Below are positions 1-8,418 of a DNA stretch of 64,000 bases, piece after piece. The DNA is taken from the NCBI RefSeq assembly GCF_001519065.1, contig NZ_KQ954252.1, forward strand, positions 450,102 to 514,101, read 5' to 3'. How positions within the stretch are numbered: position 1 is the first letter of the stretch; each line of letters starts with the position of its first letter. A program made the translations under genes and the position numbers. The notes beneath the pieces are model-generated. The model had not been told where the DNA came from and did not search any database. It saw only the letters and a program-made list of their open reading frames with translations. The DNA is from Novosphingobium sp. FSW06-99 (lineage in GTDB: Bacteria; Pseudomonadota; Alphaproteobacteria; Sphingomonadales; Sphingomonadaceae).

Positions 1-1053
1 TTCACGCTGAAAGACACCGGCAACTATCACCAGATTTTCGGGGCCTATTACCAGAACGCCTCATCGCCCTATGTCTACAACATCGCCTTTCCCACCCTGC
101 AGATCGCGGGTGGCACCACGACGAAAACCCGCAACTATTCGTTCTTCAGCGAAGCAAGCTATGACTTGTTCGATGGCAAGCTAGTGCCGCTGGCGGGGAT
201 CCGCTATTTCCACGATGACCGATCGGCGTTTGATCCGACCGGCGCCTTTGTCAGCTCGGAAAGCCCCAGCGTGGTCACCTGGCGGGCCAATCTTGCCTAT
301 TATCCGATCAAGCACGTCACCGTGTTCGTCAATGTCGGCACCGGTTTCCGCAGCGGCATCCTGCAATCGGAGGCGCAGGCGCAGGCGGTCGTCAACGACG
401 GCATTCCCTCGTCGACTGCACTCAAACCCGACCGCCTGCGCAATATCGAAGGCGGGGTGAAAGGATCGCTTGCGGATGGCTCGCTGCGCTTTGGCGCCAG
501 CGTCTACAACATCCGCTATTCCGATCTGCAAAGCGCCTACAACACGTCGATCGGGCTGGCCGCCTTTGCCAATCTTGGCGACACCAGGACCACCGGGGTG
601 GATGTCGAACTCGATTGGAAGACGCCGCTGCCCGGTCTGCATCTGGCCGCGGTGGGCAATGCCAACTCGTCGAAATTCACCGATGTCGTGCCTGCCTTTG
701 CCGCAGCCAATCCGCTTGCCGCAGATGGCCAGCGGCTGTTCAGCACCCCGGCCTACAATTGGCGCCTCGATGCGTCCTATACCACCCGGCTGGGTGCGTC
801 GGGGTGGAACCTGATTGCCGCCGGTTCGGGGTCGAAGACCGGCTCTACCCCGGTCCAGGCGACCGGGATCAGCGAACTGGGCAGTTATGGACTGGTCAAT
901 GCCAGTCTGACGCTGAGCAAGGGCGCCTATGAGGTGTCGGTGTTCGGGCAGAACATCGGGGATGAACGGGGCCCGACCGAAGCCAATGCCTCGACCCTGC
1001 TGGCCGGGCCCCACCCGCGCACGTTCGGCGCCAGGGTCCGGGTCCATTATTGA
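1..1053 (+). CDS. TonB-dependent receptor, C-terminal part
   Basis: The frame is open from base 1, so the gene begins outside the window and only about 350 residues of the outer-membrane barrel are present. It shows the alternating aromatic strands of a TonB-dependent receptor, with turns such as GVKGSLADGSLRFGAS, a late FGQNIGDERGP segment and a C-terminal aromatic residue (RVRVHY). The family imports siderophores, vitamins or, in sphingomonads, many plant-derived organics. The ligand cannot be read from this part. The gene ends 26 bases before the next esterase gene on the same strand and probably heads that transcript, which suggests it imports the substrate handled by the neighbouring hydrolases. 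Confidence 0.88.
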   Translation, partial: FTLKDTGNYHQIFGAYYQNASSPYVYNIAFPTLQIAGGTTTKTRNYSFFSEASYDLFDGKLVPLAGIRYFHDDRSAFDPTGAFVSSESPSVVTWRANLAYYPIKHVTVFVNVGTGFRSGILQSEAQAQAVVNDGIPSSTALKPDRLRNIEGGVKGSLADGSLRFGASVYNIRYSDLQSAYNTSIGLAAFANLGDTRTTGVDVELDWKTPLPGLHLAAVGNANSSKFTDVVPAFAAANPLAADGQRLFSTPAYNWRLDASYTTRLGASGWNLIAAGSGSKTGSTPVQATGISELGSYGLVNASLTLSKGAYEVSVFGQNIGDERGPTEANASTLLAGPHPRTFGARVRVHY

Positions 1054-1079
1054 ATGGGGTGGCGGAACGAGGCGGAGTG

Positions 1080-2177
1080 ATGGACGATGACGCACGACAG
1101 GCACCCCGCAGCGGCCCCAGCCGGCGCCAGTTCGTGGCCGGTTCGGCAGCGGCGCTCGCGCTGCGGGCATCGTCTGCACTTGCCGATGCGGGCGGCGGCA
1201 TGACCGATCCCCTGGCACTGGTCGCCCCCGAACTGCGCGATGCGGCACGCATCGTGCTGGATCAGGCGCGTGCGTTCGGTCCGCTCGATGCCACCAGCCT
1301 GCCGCGTCTGCGCACGCTGGCGGCGGGCAAGATGGTCGAACCGGAACCCGACGTGCCAATCGCCGAGCATCGCATTGCGGTTCGGGCGATCGGCGGCGAA
1401 GTTGTGGTCTATGTCGTCAACGCCAGGCCGGGACTGGCAAGGCCGGGCATCCTGCACACGCACGGCGGTGGCTTTGTGGTCGATTCGGCCCGCGCCGAGC
1501 GCCGCCTCCTGCAAGGCATTGCCCGCGACCTCGACTGCACGATCGTCTCGGTCGAATACAGTCTGGCGCCGGAAGCGCGCTATACCCGCTCGATCGAGGA
1601 AAACCACGCCGGGCTGGTGTGGCTCTATGACAATGCTGCCGCTTTGGGCGTCGATCGGGCGCGTATCGCGGTGATGGGCGAAAGCGCGGGCGGGGGCCAT
1701 GCCGCGCTGCTGGCGATTGCCGCGCGCGATCGCGGCACGGTGCCGCTGGTGTTTCAGGCGCTGGTCTATCCCATGCTGGATGATCGCACCGGCAGCGGGC
1801 GCGATCCCGCACCGGGGCTTGGGCGGATTGGCTGGGACGGACCGTCGAACCGGTTTGGCTGGGCCGCGTTCCTGGGTACCGCGCCGGGATCGGCCGATGT
1901 TCCGCGCGCGGCGGTTCCTGCCCGCACGGCCAGTCTGGCAGGGCTTGCCCCGGCGTTCATCGCGGTCGGCGGGCTCGACCTGTTCCTGCACGAAGATGTC
2001 GACTATGCCCTGCGCCTGACCGATGCGGGCGTGCCTGTGCAACTGCTGGTGACCCCCGGCGCGTTCCACGGGTTTGACCGTGCCGCGCCCGATGCCACGC
2101 TTTCGCGCCAGTTCATCGCGGCAAAGCTGGATGCGTTGCGCCGCGCGTTTGCAACGGGTGTTGGCCCGGCGTCATGA
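1080..2177 (+). CDS. Tat-exported alpha/beta hydrolase (HSL-type esterase)
   Basis: A 365-residue esterase of the hormone-sensitive-lipase family. The N-terminus carries a twin-arginine signal (SRRQFVAG, residues 14-21) followed by a hydrophobic stretch, so it should act in the periplasm. Visible motifs are the oxyanion loop HGGG (128-131), the nucleophile elbow GESAGG with Ser202, Asp300 in GGLDLF and His330 in GAFHGFD, so the triad is complete. I chose ATG 1080 because GAGG sits 7 bases upstream; a TTG at 1050 overlaps the receptor stop but has no ribosome site. It lies between the receptor and the LacI gene and is probably cotranscribed with both. It likely removes acyl groups from a small ester; the substrate is unknown. 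Confidence 0.85.
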   Translation: MDDDARQAPRSGPSRRQFVAGSAAALALRASSALADAGGGMTDPLALVAPELRDAARIVLDQARAFGPLDATSLPRLRTLAAGKMVEPEPDVPIAEHRIAVRAIGGEVVVYVVNARPGLARPGILHTHGGGFVVDSARAERRLLQGIARDLDCTIVSVEYSLAPEARYTRSIEENHAGLVWLYDNAAALGVDRARIAVMGESAGGGHAALLAIAARDRGTVPLVFQALVYPMLDDRTGSGRDPAPGLGRIGWDGPSNRFGWAAFLGTAPGSADVPRAAVPARTASLAGLAPAFIAVGGLDLFLHEDVDYALRLTDAGVPVQLLVTPGAFHGFDRAAPDATLSRQFIAAKLDALRRAFATGVGPAS

Positions 2178-2214
2178 TTGATATTTGGTGCAAAGTGCCT
2201 ATCAGAAGGGCTGC

Positions 2215-3231
2215 ATGACAACAGATTACACCAAGGTTCGCAATCTCAAGGAAATCGCGGAGCTTGCGGGTGTATCGACCGCGACCGTGTCACGCGCGCT
2301 GACCGGAACCGGGCGGGTCAACGATGAAACGCGCGCGCGCATTGCCGCGCTGGCGCAAAAGCTGGGCTATCATCCCAACATCGTCGCGCGCAACTTGCGC
2401 AAGCAAAAGACCTCGACCGTTGGCGTGCTGGTGCCGTTGGGGCACGAAGATATCCAGCACCTGTCCGACCCGTTCTTCAATGCCATGACCGGTTTTCTGG
2501 CCGACGCCCTGGCAGAACTGGGCTATGACCTGTTGTTGTCGCGTGTCATCCCGCGCGATGAATTGTGGGTCGAACGGCTTGCCAATTCGGGCCGGGTCGA
2601 CGGCGTGCTGGTGATTGGCCAGTCGAACCAGTTCGGCGCGCTCGAAGCGATTGCCCGCCGCTATCGACCCCTGGTGGTCTGGGGCGGGCACTACCCGGGG
2701 CAGATCCATTGCGCGGTGGGTTCGCAAAACCGCAAGGGCGGCCGCATGGCGGCACGCCATCTGATCGAGCGCGGATGCCGCCGGATCGCGTTTGCCGGGC
2801 CCACCGAAGGCCCCGAATTCGGTGAACGATTTGCCGGTGTGTGCGAAGTGGTGGCCGAGGCCGGGCTGGGCGATGGCCTGATCCGGTTGCCCACCCACTT
2901 TGAGCTCAACGCCGCCTATTCCGACATCCTCGACTTGTTGCGCGCAACCCCGTTGATGCCCGACGGGATCGTGGCCGGTGCCGACGTTTCGGCGATCGGG
3001 GTGATCCGCGCGCTTGGCGCACTGGGCTATCGTGTGCCCGACGATGTGCGCGTGGTGGGCTATGACGGTTTGCCCATCGGTGAATTGCTGACCCCTCCGT
3101 TGACTACGGTCGATCAGCAATTGCGGCACGGCGCCGGGCTGATGGTCGATCTGCTGATGCGGCGCATCGCGGGGGAGGATGCGCCGGGCATCCTCATCGA
3201 TCCGGTGCTGATCGTGCGCGGGTCGACCTGA
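2215..3231 (+). CDS. LacI-family transcriptional regulator
   Basis: A 338-residue LacI/GalR repressor. The N-terminal helix-turn-helix is plain (NLKEIAELAGVSTATVSRAL, about residues 9-28), followed by the hinge region LGYHPNIVARNLRKQ and a periplasmic-binding-protein-like effector domain ending in the VVGYDGLPIGELLTPPLTTV segment usual for the family. ATG 2215 is used because the homology begins there; the TTG at 2185 only adds non-conserved residues. It ends 6 bases from the convergent GH68 gene. Its probable operators are the AATCGATT palindromes at 4496, 4575 and 8219, which would put GH68 and three hydrolases under its control. The effector is presumably a sugar or a breakdown product. 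Confidence 0.92.
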   Translation: MTTDYTKVRNLKEIAELAGVSTATVSRALTGTGRVNDETRARIAALAQKLGYHPNIVARNLRKQKTSTVGVLVPLGHEDIQHLSDPFFNAMTGFLADALAELGYDLLLSRVIPRDELWVERLANSGRVDGVLVIGQSNQFGALEAIARRYRPLVVWGGHYPGQIHCAVGSQNRKGGRMAARHLIERGCRRIAFAGPTEGPEFGERFAGVCEVVAEAGLGDGLIRLPTHFELNAAYSDILDLLRATPLMPDGIVAGADVSAIGVIRALGALGYRVPDDVRVVGYDGLPIGELLTPPLTTVDQQLRHGAGLMVDLLMRRIAGEDAPGILIDPVLIVRGST

Positions 3232-3237
3232 CTGCCA

Positions 3238-4416
3238 TCAGGCGCCGGGGGCTACCCTGGCGCGATCGCCATCCACCAAGAGTGTGAAGAACGGTGCGAC
3301 ATGCCCCTGAAACGCAGCCCGGTGCGCCGTCGGTTGCGCCAGATCGGCCAGGGCGCGCGCAGCGGGGCAATCGACAAAGCTGTTGACCGACAGATCGGGC
3401 AGAACCCACCAGCTATAACCCTGCAACGGCTGGGCGCCGGGGTTTCCGGCGACCAGCCCGGTGCCGTTCAGTGGTGCGAACGGGCCCAGCGGGGTGGGCG
3501 CCACCGCGCCATAGAGCCCGGTCGGGGCGGCCGGAGTGCCGGGCGCAAAGACTTTGCCATGGGTCGACCAGAACAGATAATAGTGCGCGCCAATCTTGCG
3601 CATGTGCGGCCGTTCAAGCTCTGCATTCAGGCCGTCGGCACAGACCACCGGGTCCATCAGCCGCCACGGCCCAATGGTATCGGCCGGCGCACACGCGACG
3701 CCGATCCGCCCGTTCCAGGGCGATGCGCTCTGTGCCGAGGATGCCGTGAAAAACACATAGCGGGCGCCGTCGCGGGGGTCTTCGAAGAAACCCGGATCGC
3801 GAAACGCCTTGATCATGCCGCCAGCGTCGCGCTGCGCGGTTTCGCGCAGATAGGCCTGCCCGTCGGGGCGGAAGGATTCCTGCGGGCCCGACCAGTTGGT
3901 GACGGTGATGGTGCCATCGGCCTGCGCGAGATCGCCGGTGGCCTGGAAGATGCGCTGTTCGAACGTGGTGGCGTCATCGTCCCGGCGACCGGTCGCGGTG
4001 AAGAACACGGTAAGCCGTGCTGTGCCGGGATCGAACAGCGCAGAGCCAGACCATTCGCGGCTGCCGGGGGTAAAGCGATCGGGAAAGACCGGGTCCAGGA
4101 TCGACCACGCGCCCGCCGATCCTGGCGTTTCGCGATGGAGAAAATGGATGCGCGCAAGACCGTGCCGGGCGTCGGGATCGGACATGCGCGGTGCTACCAG
4201 GCCCATCCATAACGTACCCGTGCCAAACGGTACGGCCGTGCCATCGGCCTGTTCGACCGGCCACATGTCCCACAAGTCCATGGCATGCCGCTGGTCCGCG
4301 GGCAGGCTGCGATGGCCCGGGGCGATCACCGGGATCACATGGTCGGCCTGTGCCGCGATGGCGGCGGTGTGCCGTGCGGTCCATTGCAGATGGGTGGGGG
4401 TGCAAATTGCGCTCAT
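3238..4416 (-). CDS. GH68 fructosyltransferase / beta-fructofuranosidase
   Basis: A 392-residue glycoside hydrolase family 68 protein (levansucrase, inulosucrase, sucrose hydrolase). All three catalytic landmarks are present: nucleophile Asp50 in LWDMWP, transition-state stabiliser Asp207 in AFRDPGF, and acid/base Glu268 in ELERPH. It uses sucrose, either hydrolysing it or transferring fructose to make fructans; motifs alone do not tell which. No signal peptide is visible, as in some Gram-negative family members, so the location is uncertain. ATG 4416 gives a family-like start; an upstream in-frame ATG at 4494 adds 26 unlikely residues. It is divergent from the 4653 hydrolase, and the shared intergenic region holds two copies of the putative LacI operator. 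Confidence 0.9.
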   Translation of the reverse strand: MSAICTPTHLQWTARHTAAIAAQADHVIPVIAPGHRSLPADQRHAMDLWDMWPVEQADGTAVPFGTGTLWMGLVAPRMSDPDARHGLARIHFLHRETPGSAGAWSILDPVFPDRFTPGSREWSGSALFDPGTARLTVFFTATGRRDDDATTFEQRIFQATGDLAQADGTITVTNWSGPQESFRPDGQAYLRETAQRDAGGMIKAFRDPGFFEDPRDGARYVFFTASSAQSASPWNGRIGVACAPADTIGPWRLMDPVVCADGLNAELERPHMRKIGAHYYLFWSTHGKVFAPGTPAAPTGLYGAVAPTPLGPFAPLNGTGLVAGNPGAQPLQGYSWWVLPDLSVNSFVDCPAARALADLAQPTAHRAAFQGHVAPFFTLLVDGDRARVAPGA

Positions 4417-4652
4417 TGGCCGTGCGTCGTCATAAGAAATCCCGATCGTCTGCGCCGTGTCGCCATGGCCTGGCACCCGTCGTCGCAGCACCATATGCGC
4501 AATCGATTACGACTGGCAATGGGCAGGTGCACAGACCGTTGAACAGGCTTGGTCGATCGGTGTGCAGGTATTGCTTGCAATCGATTGTGCAGTGATGTCT
4601 GATTGGCCCGGCGCCGTGCCAGGACTCGCGCAGCGGACAGGGGAGGAACAAG
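4417..4652. promoter_or_regulatory. Divergent promoter region with two putative LacI operators
   Basis: This 236-base region lies between the divergent GH68 and hydrolase genes. Two copies of a palindrome centred on AATCGATT occur at 4496-4511 (with CGC/ACG flanks) and 4575-4592 (TTGCAATCGATTGTGCAG), 78 bases apart. That spacing could allow looping or independent control of the two promoters. Central CG in a short symmetric site is typical of LacI-family operators. No convincing sigma-70 boxes were identified by eye. Confidence 0.55.
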
Positions 4653-5765
4653 GTGTACAACCGGTTTTTGACACAGGCCCGCGATGTGCTGATCGCAGCG
4701 CTGGCGATGTTTTCGATCGCCCCCGGCCAGGTGCTGATGGCGCAGGCTGCACCACCGGTCGTCGTCGATGGCGATGGTACGGTGCATGTTCCGGCGATGA
4801 CCGTGCCGGTGTCCGGCATGCTCAGTCCCGCGGCGAAGGCCTATGTCGCCGACCACCTGCGCCAGATGCAGCAACCGGCGATGCTGGTGCAGAACAACGG
4901 CGTGCCGGTGTTCATGGAGCCCTATCTGCAGCGCCAGAATGCGCTGTTTGCCCACCGGCGGGTGGCGACCACGCTGGGGGGCGTGCCTGTCTACGACTAT
5001 GCCCCGCAGTCCGGGATTGCAAAGCAGAACCGCCAGCGGGTGCTGATCAACCTGCACGGCGGCGGCTTTTCCGGCTGTTTCCCCGGTTGTGCAGAGCTTG
5101 AATCAATTCCGATTGCCACGCTGGGGCGCATCCGGGTGGTCTCGGTCGATTATCGCGAGGCGCCGGGCCATCGCTTTCCTGCGGCCAGCGAGGATGTCGC
5201 CAAAGTCTACCAGGCGCTGTTGCGCCGCTATCCGGCCCGCAATATCGGCATCTACGGGTGCTCTGCGGGCGGCATGTTGACCGGCATGGCCACCGCGTGG
5301 TTTCAGGCGCACGGTTTGCCCCGGCCGGGGGCGATTGGCATCTTCTGCGCGGGCCTGACGATGTCGGGCTTTGGGTTTGGCGGCGATGCCGATTTTGTGG
5401 CCGCTCCGCTGGGCGAAGGCCGTGCCGCCCCGGCCTGGCCACCCGCCGATCCGGGCACGGCATCGAAACTGGCCTATTTTGCGGGAACAGACCCTAACGA
5501 CCCGCTGGTTTCGCCGGGATCGTCCGATGCCGTCGTGCGCCGCTTTCCGCCAACGCTGATCATCACTGCTTCACGCGGGTTTGAGGTCAGTTCGGCGATC
5601 CACGCGCACACACAACTGGTTCGGCTGGGCGTGGAGAGCGATCTGCACGTCTGGGAAGGACTGTTCCACGGCTTTTTCTACAACGCCGACGTACCCGAAT
5701 CGCGTCAGGCCTATGACGTGATCGTCCGCTTCTTCGATCGGCATCTCGGTCACAGGGGCGGTTGA
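4653..5765 (+). CDS. Exported alpha/beta hydrolase, atypical triad
   Basis: A 370-residue HSL-like hydrolase. GTG 4653 is supported by GGGAGG six bases upstream. A hydrophobic N-terminus (residues 12-32, ending VLMAQA) looks like a Sec signal peptide. HGGG lies at 135-138 and the nucleophile elbow reads GCSAGG with Ser204, where Cys replaces the usual Asp/Glu. His339 is in GLFHGFF. At the usual acid position the sequence is ASRGFEVSS (307-315), so the expected Asp is Gly309 and only Glu311 could serve. It may be an esterase with a shifted acid residue. It faces GH68 across the operator region and is probably co-regulated with it. Confidence 0.8.
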   Translation: MYNRFLTQARDVLIAALAMFSIAPGQVLMAQAAPPVVVDGDGTVHVPAMTVPVSGMLSPAAKAYVADHLRQMQQPAMLVQNNGVPVFMEPYLQRQNALFAHRRVATTLGGVPVYDYAPQSGIAKQNRQRVLINLHGGGFSGCFPGCAELESIPIATLGRIRVVSVDYREAPGHRFPAASEDVAKVYQALLRRYPARNIGIYGCSAGGMLTGMATAWFQAHGLPRPGAIGIFCAGLTMSGFGFGGDADFVAAPLGEGRAAPAWPPADPGTASKLAYFAGTDPNDPLVSPGSSDAVVRRFPPTLIITASRGFEVSSAIHAHTQLVRLGVESDLHVWEGLFHGFFYNADVPESRQAYDVIVRFFDRHLGHRGG

Positions 5766-5891
5766 GGGCACACCCGCTGCGCTTTGGGCGGGGTGGGCAA
5801 ATTCGACCACGGACTGGTGCCCAGTCGTATGGCCGGAGACGCCGCAGTTGCTGCCGTTGACTAGGATCGAAAAATCCTGATACTTACCCTT

Positions 5892-6062
5892 GTGAGAGAC
5901 GTGATTGTCCAGCTTTTGGCGCTCTTGATCGGTGCTGCATTTGGAGTCATTCTCGTGCTAATGCACATCACTCACAACCATGATGCCAATCTCTTCATTG
6001 GCGTGATTTCAACCCTGGCGATAAAGGACTGCCTCATCTTCGTTTGGAAGCGAGTGGAATAA
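5892..6062 (+). CDS. Small two-helix membrane protein (hypothetical)
   Basis: A 56-codon frame starting at GTG 5892. The product is almost entirely two hydrophobic segments, about residues 4-22 (VIVQLLALLIGAAFGVILV) and 34-51, separated by a His/Asn-rich loop (MHITHNHDANL) and ending in a basic tail (WKRVE). The base composition is more AT-rich than the neighbours. There is no clear ribosome-binding site, and the frame could begin at a CTG slightly upstream. I do not recognise a family; holin-like or small stress proteins have this shape. It sits alone between the hydrolase gene and the convergent esterase operon. Confidence 0.35.
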   Translation: MRDVIVQLLALLIGAAFGVILVLMHITHNHDANLFIGVISTLAIKDCLIFVWKRVE

Positions 6063-6119
6063 CATCCGCTTCCCTCCCGAACCAACCATTACAGCCAATC
6101 GGGAGCTTTTCCACGCCAC

Positions 6120-7121
6120 CTAGGCGGCGCCATGGCGACCAAGCCAGGCGTCGAACAGGGCGGGCCATAGGGCATTGGATGTGCCGGGGGTTCCCAGCCC
6201 AAAGCCATGGCCGCCGTGTTCAAAGAAGTGCGCTTCGGCGGGCACTTTGGCCTTGCGCAGCGCCGCCAGCATCTGAAGGCTGTTTTCGGGTGGCACGGCG
6301 GTATCATCCAGCGCATGGGCAAGAAATGTCGGCGGTGTGGCCGCATCGACGTGCCGGTCGGGCGAACGCCGGTCGATCAGCGCCGCATCGGGCGCATCGC
6401 CCAGCAGCGATCGTGCTGTCTGGGCGTTGGTCAGCGGCGGCATCAGGGTGATGACCGGATAGATCAGACCGGCGGCGCACGGCCGCGCATCCAGACTGTC
6501 TGCGCTGTCGCGCGGCGCATACGTCGGTTCGGCATAGGCCGTCGCCAGCGATGCCGCCAGATGGCCACCCGCCGAATAGCCCAGCACCGCGACATGTGCG
6601 GGCTCGATCGCATAGCGGCTGGCCCTGGCGCGGATGATGCGCATCGCGCGTTGCGCATCCTGCAAGGGAACGATCGAGCGATGGTGCCATCCTTCGCCTG
6701 GCAGGCGGTGGATCAGCACGAACACAGTATAACCGCGCAGCGCCAGCGCCTCGGCAGTGTCGCCGCCTTCATGCGTGCCGACGATGAACGTATAGGCGCC
6801 GCCGGGGATCAGCAGCACGGCGCAGCCATTGCCACGGCGCGGCCGGAACACATGCAGCAGCGGGGTCGCCACGTTGCGAAAGAACCCCGGTGGTGCATCG
6901 GCCGGCACCGGCGTTGGCGCAAACCCGCCCTCTGGCGGTGCCTCGTCCCACAGCGGGATGGTTTCCGCCGCGCGCCATGCGGGCGACAGCGGCCCGAGCG
7001 GATTTGGCGCCGCTGTTGCGGATTGCGCCGCCGCATCGCCGGCCGCCGATGCCAGGATCAGGCCCGCACCGGCCGCCGTCAGCAGGGTCCGTCGATCCAC
7101 TGCCGGTTCAACTTTGCGCAT
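6120..7121 (-). CDS. Tat-exported alpha/beta hydrolase (acetylesterase-like)
   Basis: A 333-residue hydrolase resembling acetyl-xylan-esterase-like or BD-FAE-type proteins. The signal region is DRRTLLTAAGAGLILASAAG (9-28), a Tat-like start. The oxyanion loop is IPGGAY (105-110), the nucleophile is Ser183 in GYSAGG, the acid is in HALDDTAVP and the base in HGGHGFG. ATG 7121 overlaps the stop of the preceding gene (TGATG arrangement), so the two are translationally coupled. Such enzymes typically remove acetyl or feruloyl groups from sugars. With the GH68 gene and a shared operator motif nearby, it fits a periplasmic deacylation step. Confidence 0.83.
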   Translation of the reverse strand: MRKVEPAVDRRTLLTAAGAGLILASAAGDAAAQSATAAPNPLGPLSPAWRAAETIPLWDEAPPEGGFAPTPVPADAPPGFFRNVATPLLHVFRPRRGNGCAVLLIPGGAYTFIVGTHEGGDTAEALALRGYTVFVLIHRLPGEGWHHRSIVPLQDAQRAMRIIRARASRYAIEPAHVAVLGYSAGGHLAASLATAYAEPTYAPRDSADSLDARPCAAGLIYPVITLMPPLTNAQTARSLLGDAPDAALIDRRSPDRHVDAATPPTFLAHALDDTAVPPENSLQMLAALRKAKVPAEAHFFEHGGHGFGLGTPGTSNALWPALFDAWLGRHGAA

Positions 7122-8182
7122 CAGCCGTGCACCGCGAACGCGGCCCGCAGCGCACTTTGCCACGCCGCCGTGAATTCGCGCGAAACGCGCGCCTGGGGCA
7201 CGACAAAATCAAAGGCGTGATAGGCGCCCGGCGTCACGTGCAACTGCACCGGCACATCGGCGACGATCAGGCGCCGCGCATAGTCGATGTCTTCCTGCGC
7301 AAAGAGATCGATTGCACCGACGCCGATGAAGCACGGCGCCAGACCGGCCAGATCGGCCACACGCGCCGGAACCGCCTGTCGCGGCACACGGTCAGACCCC
7401 GCCGGAACCCCCAGAAAGCATGACCAGCCAAACACGTTGGCCTCTGCCGACCAGCCGATCGGCCTGACCGCCGGCTGCATCGGCACGGTGCCGGTGCGAT
7501 CGTCGAGCATCGGATAGAGCAACGCCTGATAGCACAGCGGCACTTCGCCACGGTCGCGCGCGGCAATCGCCACCAGCGCGGCCAGTCCGCCGCCCGCGCT
7601 CTCGCCCATCACCGCAATCCGGGCAGGATCGACACCCAGCGTGGCCGCGTTGCGGAACAGCCAGACGAGCGCGGCATAGGCGTCATTGACCGGGCCGGGG
7701 AACGGCGTTTCGGGCGACAGGCGATAGTCGACATTGACGACAACACAGCCAAGATCGGCGGCCAGCGTCTGGCAAAAGGCGGTCATGTTCTGCGCGCGGC
7801 CCGAAATCATGCCGCCACCATGGATATGCAGGATCGCCGGGCGAAGGGGCGAAGCGCCCGGTGCCGCGCCAATCAGTTGCACGGCGACAGCGGGATCGCC
7901 AGCCAGACCGGGCACGGTTCGCAGCTCGACCGCCGGGGCAGGGGGCGGCAGCGTGGACGGCGCAACCCAGGATGCGCGCATTGCGGGCAAACCGGCCCGG
8001 GTCAGCGGCGGGAATTGCTGCGCCAGCATCGCCTGCGCCGCGGGTCTCAGTTCAGGATCGACGCGTTCGAGCGCGTGGGCAGAAGGCCCGCTGTCGGCCA
8101 GCGCCCGCACGCCCGGTGCCATCATCAGCGCCGCGGCGGTCGCCGCCACGCCCCGGTGCAGATCGCGTCGTGTCAGGTCCAT
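7121..8182 (-). CDS. Tat-exported alpha/beta hydrolase (HSL-type esterase)
   Basis: A 353-residue esterase, first gene of a two-gene operon. The N-terminus has TRRDLHRG (residues 4-11) and a hydrophobic stretch, a Tat signal. HIHGGGM is the oxyanion loop, GESAGGG the nucleophile elbow, IGVGAIDLF carries the acid and GAYHAFDF the base. It is clearly paralogous to the 1080-2177 esterase; both share the ESAGGG, ALLYPMLDDRTG-like and VTPGA-H segments. ATG 8182 is preceded on its strand by GGAGAGGG. About 37 bases upstream of the start lies an exact copy of the 16-base palindrome found upstream of the 4653 hydrolase, so LacI control is likely. Confidence 0.85.
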   Translation of the reverse strand: MDLTRRDLHRGVAATAAALMMAPGVRALADSGPSAHALERVDPELRPAAQAMLAQQFPPLTRAGLPAMRASWVAPSTLPPPAPAVELRTVPGLAGDPAVAVQLIGAAPGASPLRPAILHIHGGGMISGRAQNMTAFCQTLAADLGCVVVNVDYRLSPETPFPGPVNDAYAALVWLFRNAATLGVDPARIAVMGESAGGGLAALVAIAARDRGEVPLCYQALLYPMLDDRTGTVPMQPAVRPIGWSAEANVFGWSCFLGVPAGSDRVPRQAVPARVADLAGLAPCFIGVGAIDLFAQEDIDYARRLIVADVPVQLHVTPGAYHAFDFVVPQARVSREFTAAWQSALRAAFAVHG

Positions 8183-8418
8183 TTTCCCTCTCCTTCGATG
8201 CCAAATCCGATCCATCAGTGCAATCGATTGTGCATGCGGTCTTCTAGTCGTGGCGAGCCCGAACTGCAATCGCTGTCAGGCACTGCGCCGCGGTGGCATG
8301 CATGCAGTCTCCGGCCGGTTGATGATCTTGAGGATGCGAAAGTCATAGGCGGATATTTGTTTTTTCGATATGCTGATCGCGGCTTCAATCCTGTCGCGCG
8401 GAGCATGTCACAACCGCA
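8183..8418. promoter_or_regulatory. Divergent promoter region with putative LacI operator
   Basis: This 236-base intergenic region lies between the esterase operon (minus) and the LysR gene (plus). Bases 8219-8234 read TGCAATCGATTGTGCA, identical over 16 bases to 4576-4591. A T-rich stretch (TTTGTTTTTTCG) near 8360 probably belongs to the LysR-gene promoter. No gene is visible here. Confidence 0.55.
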
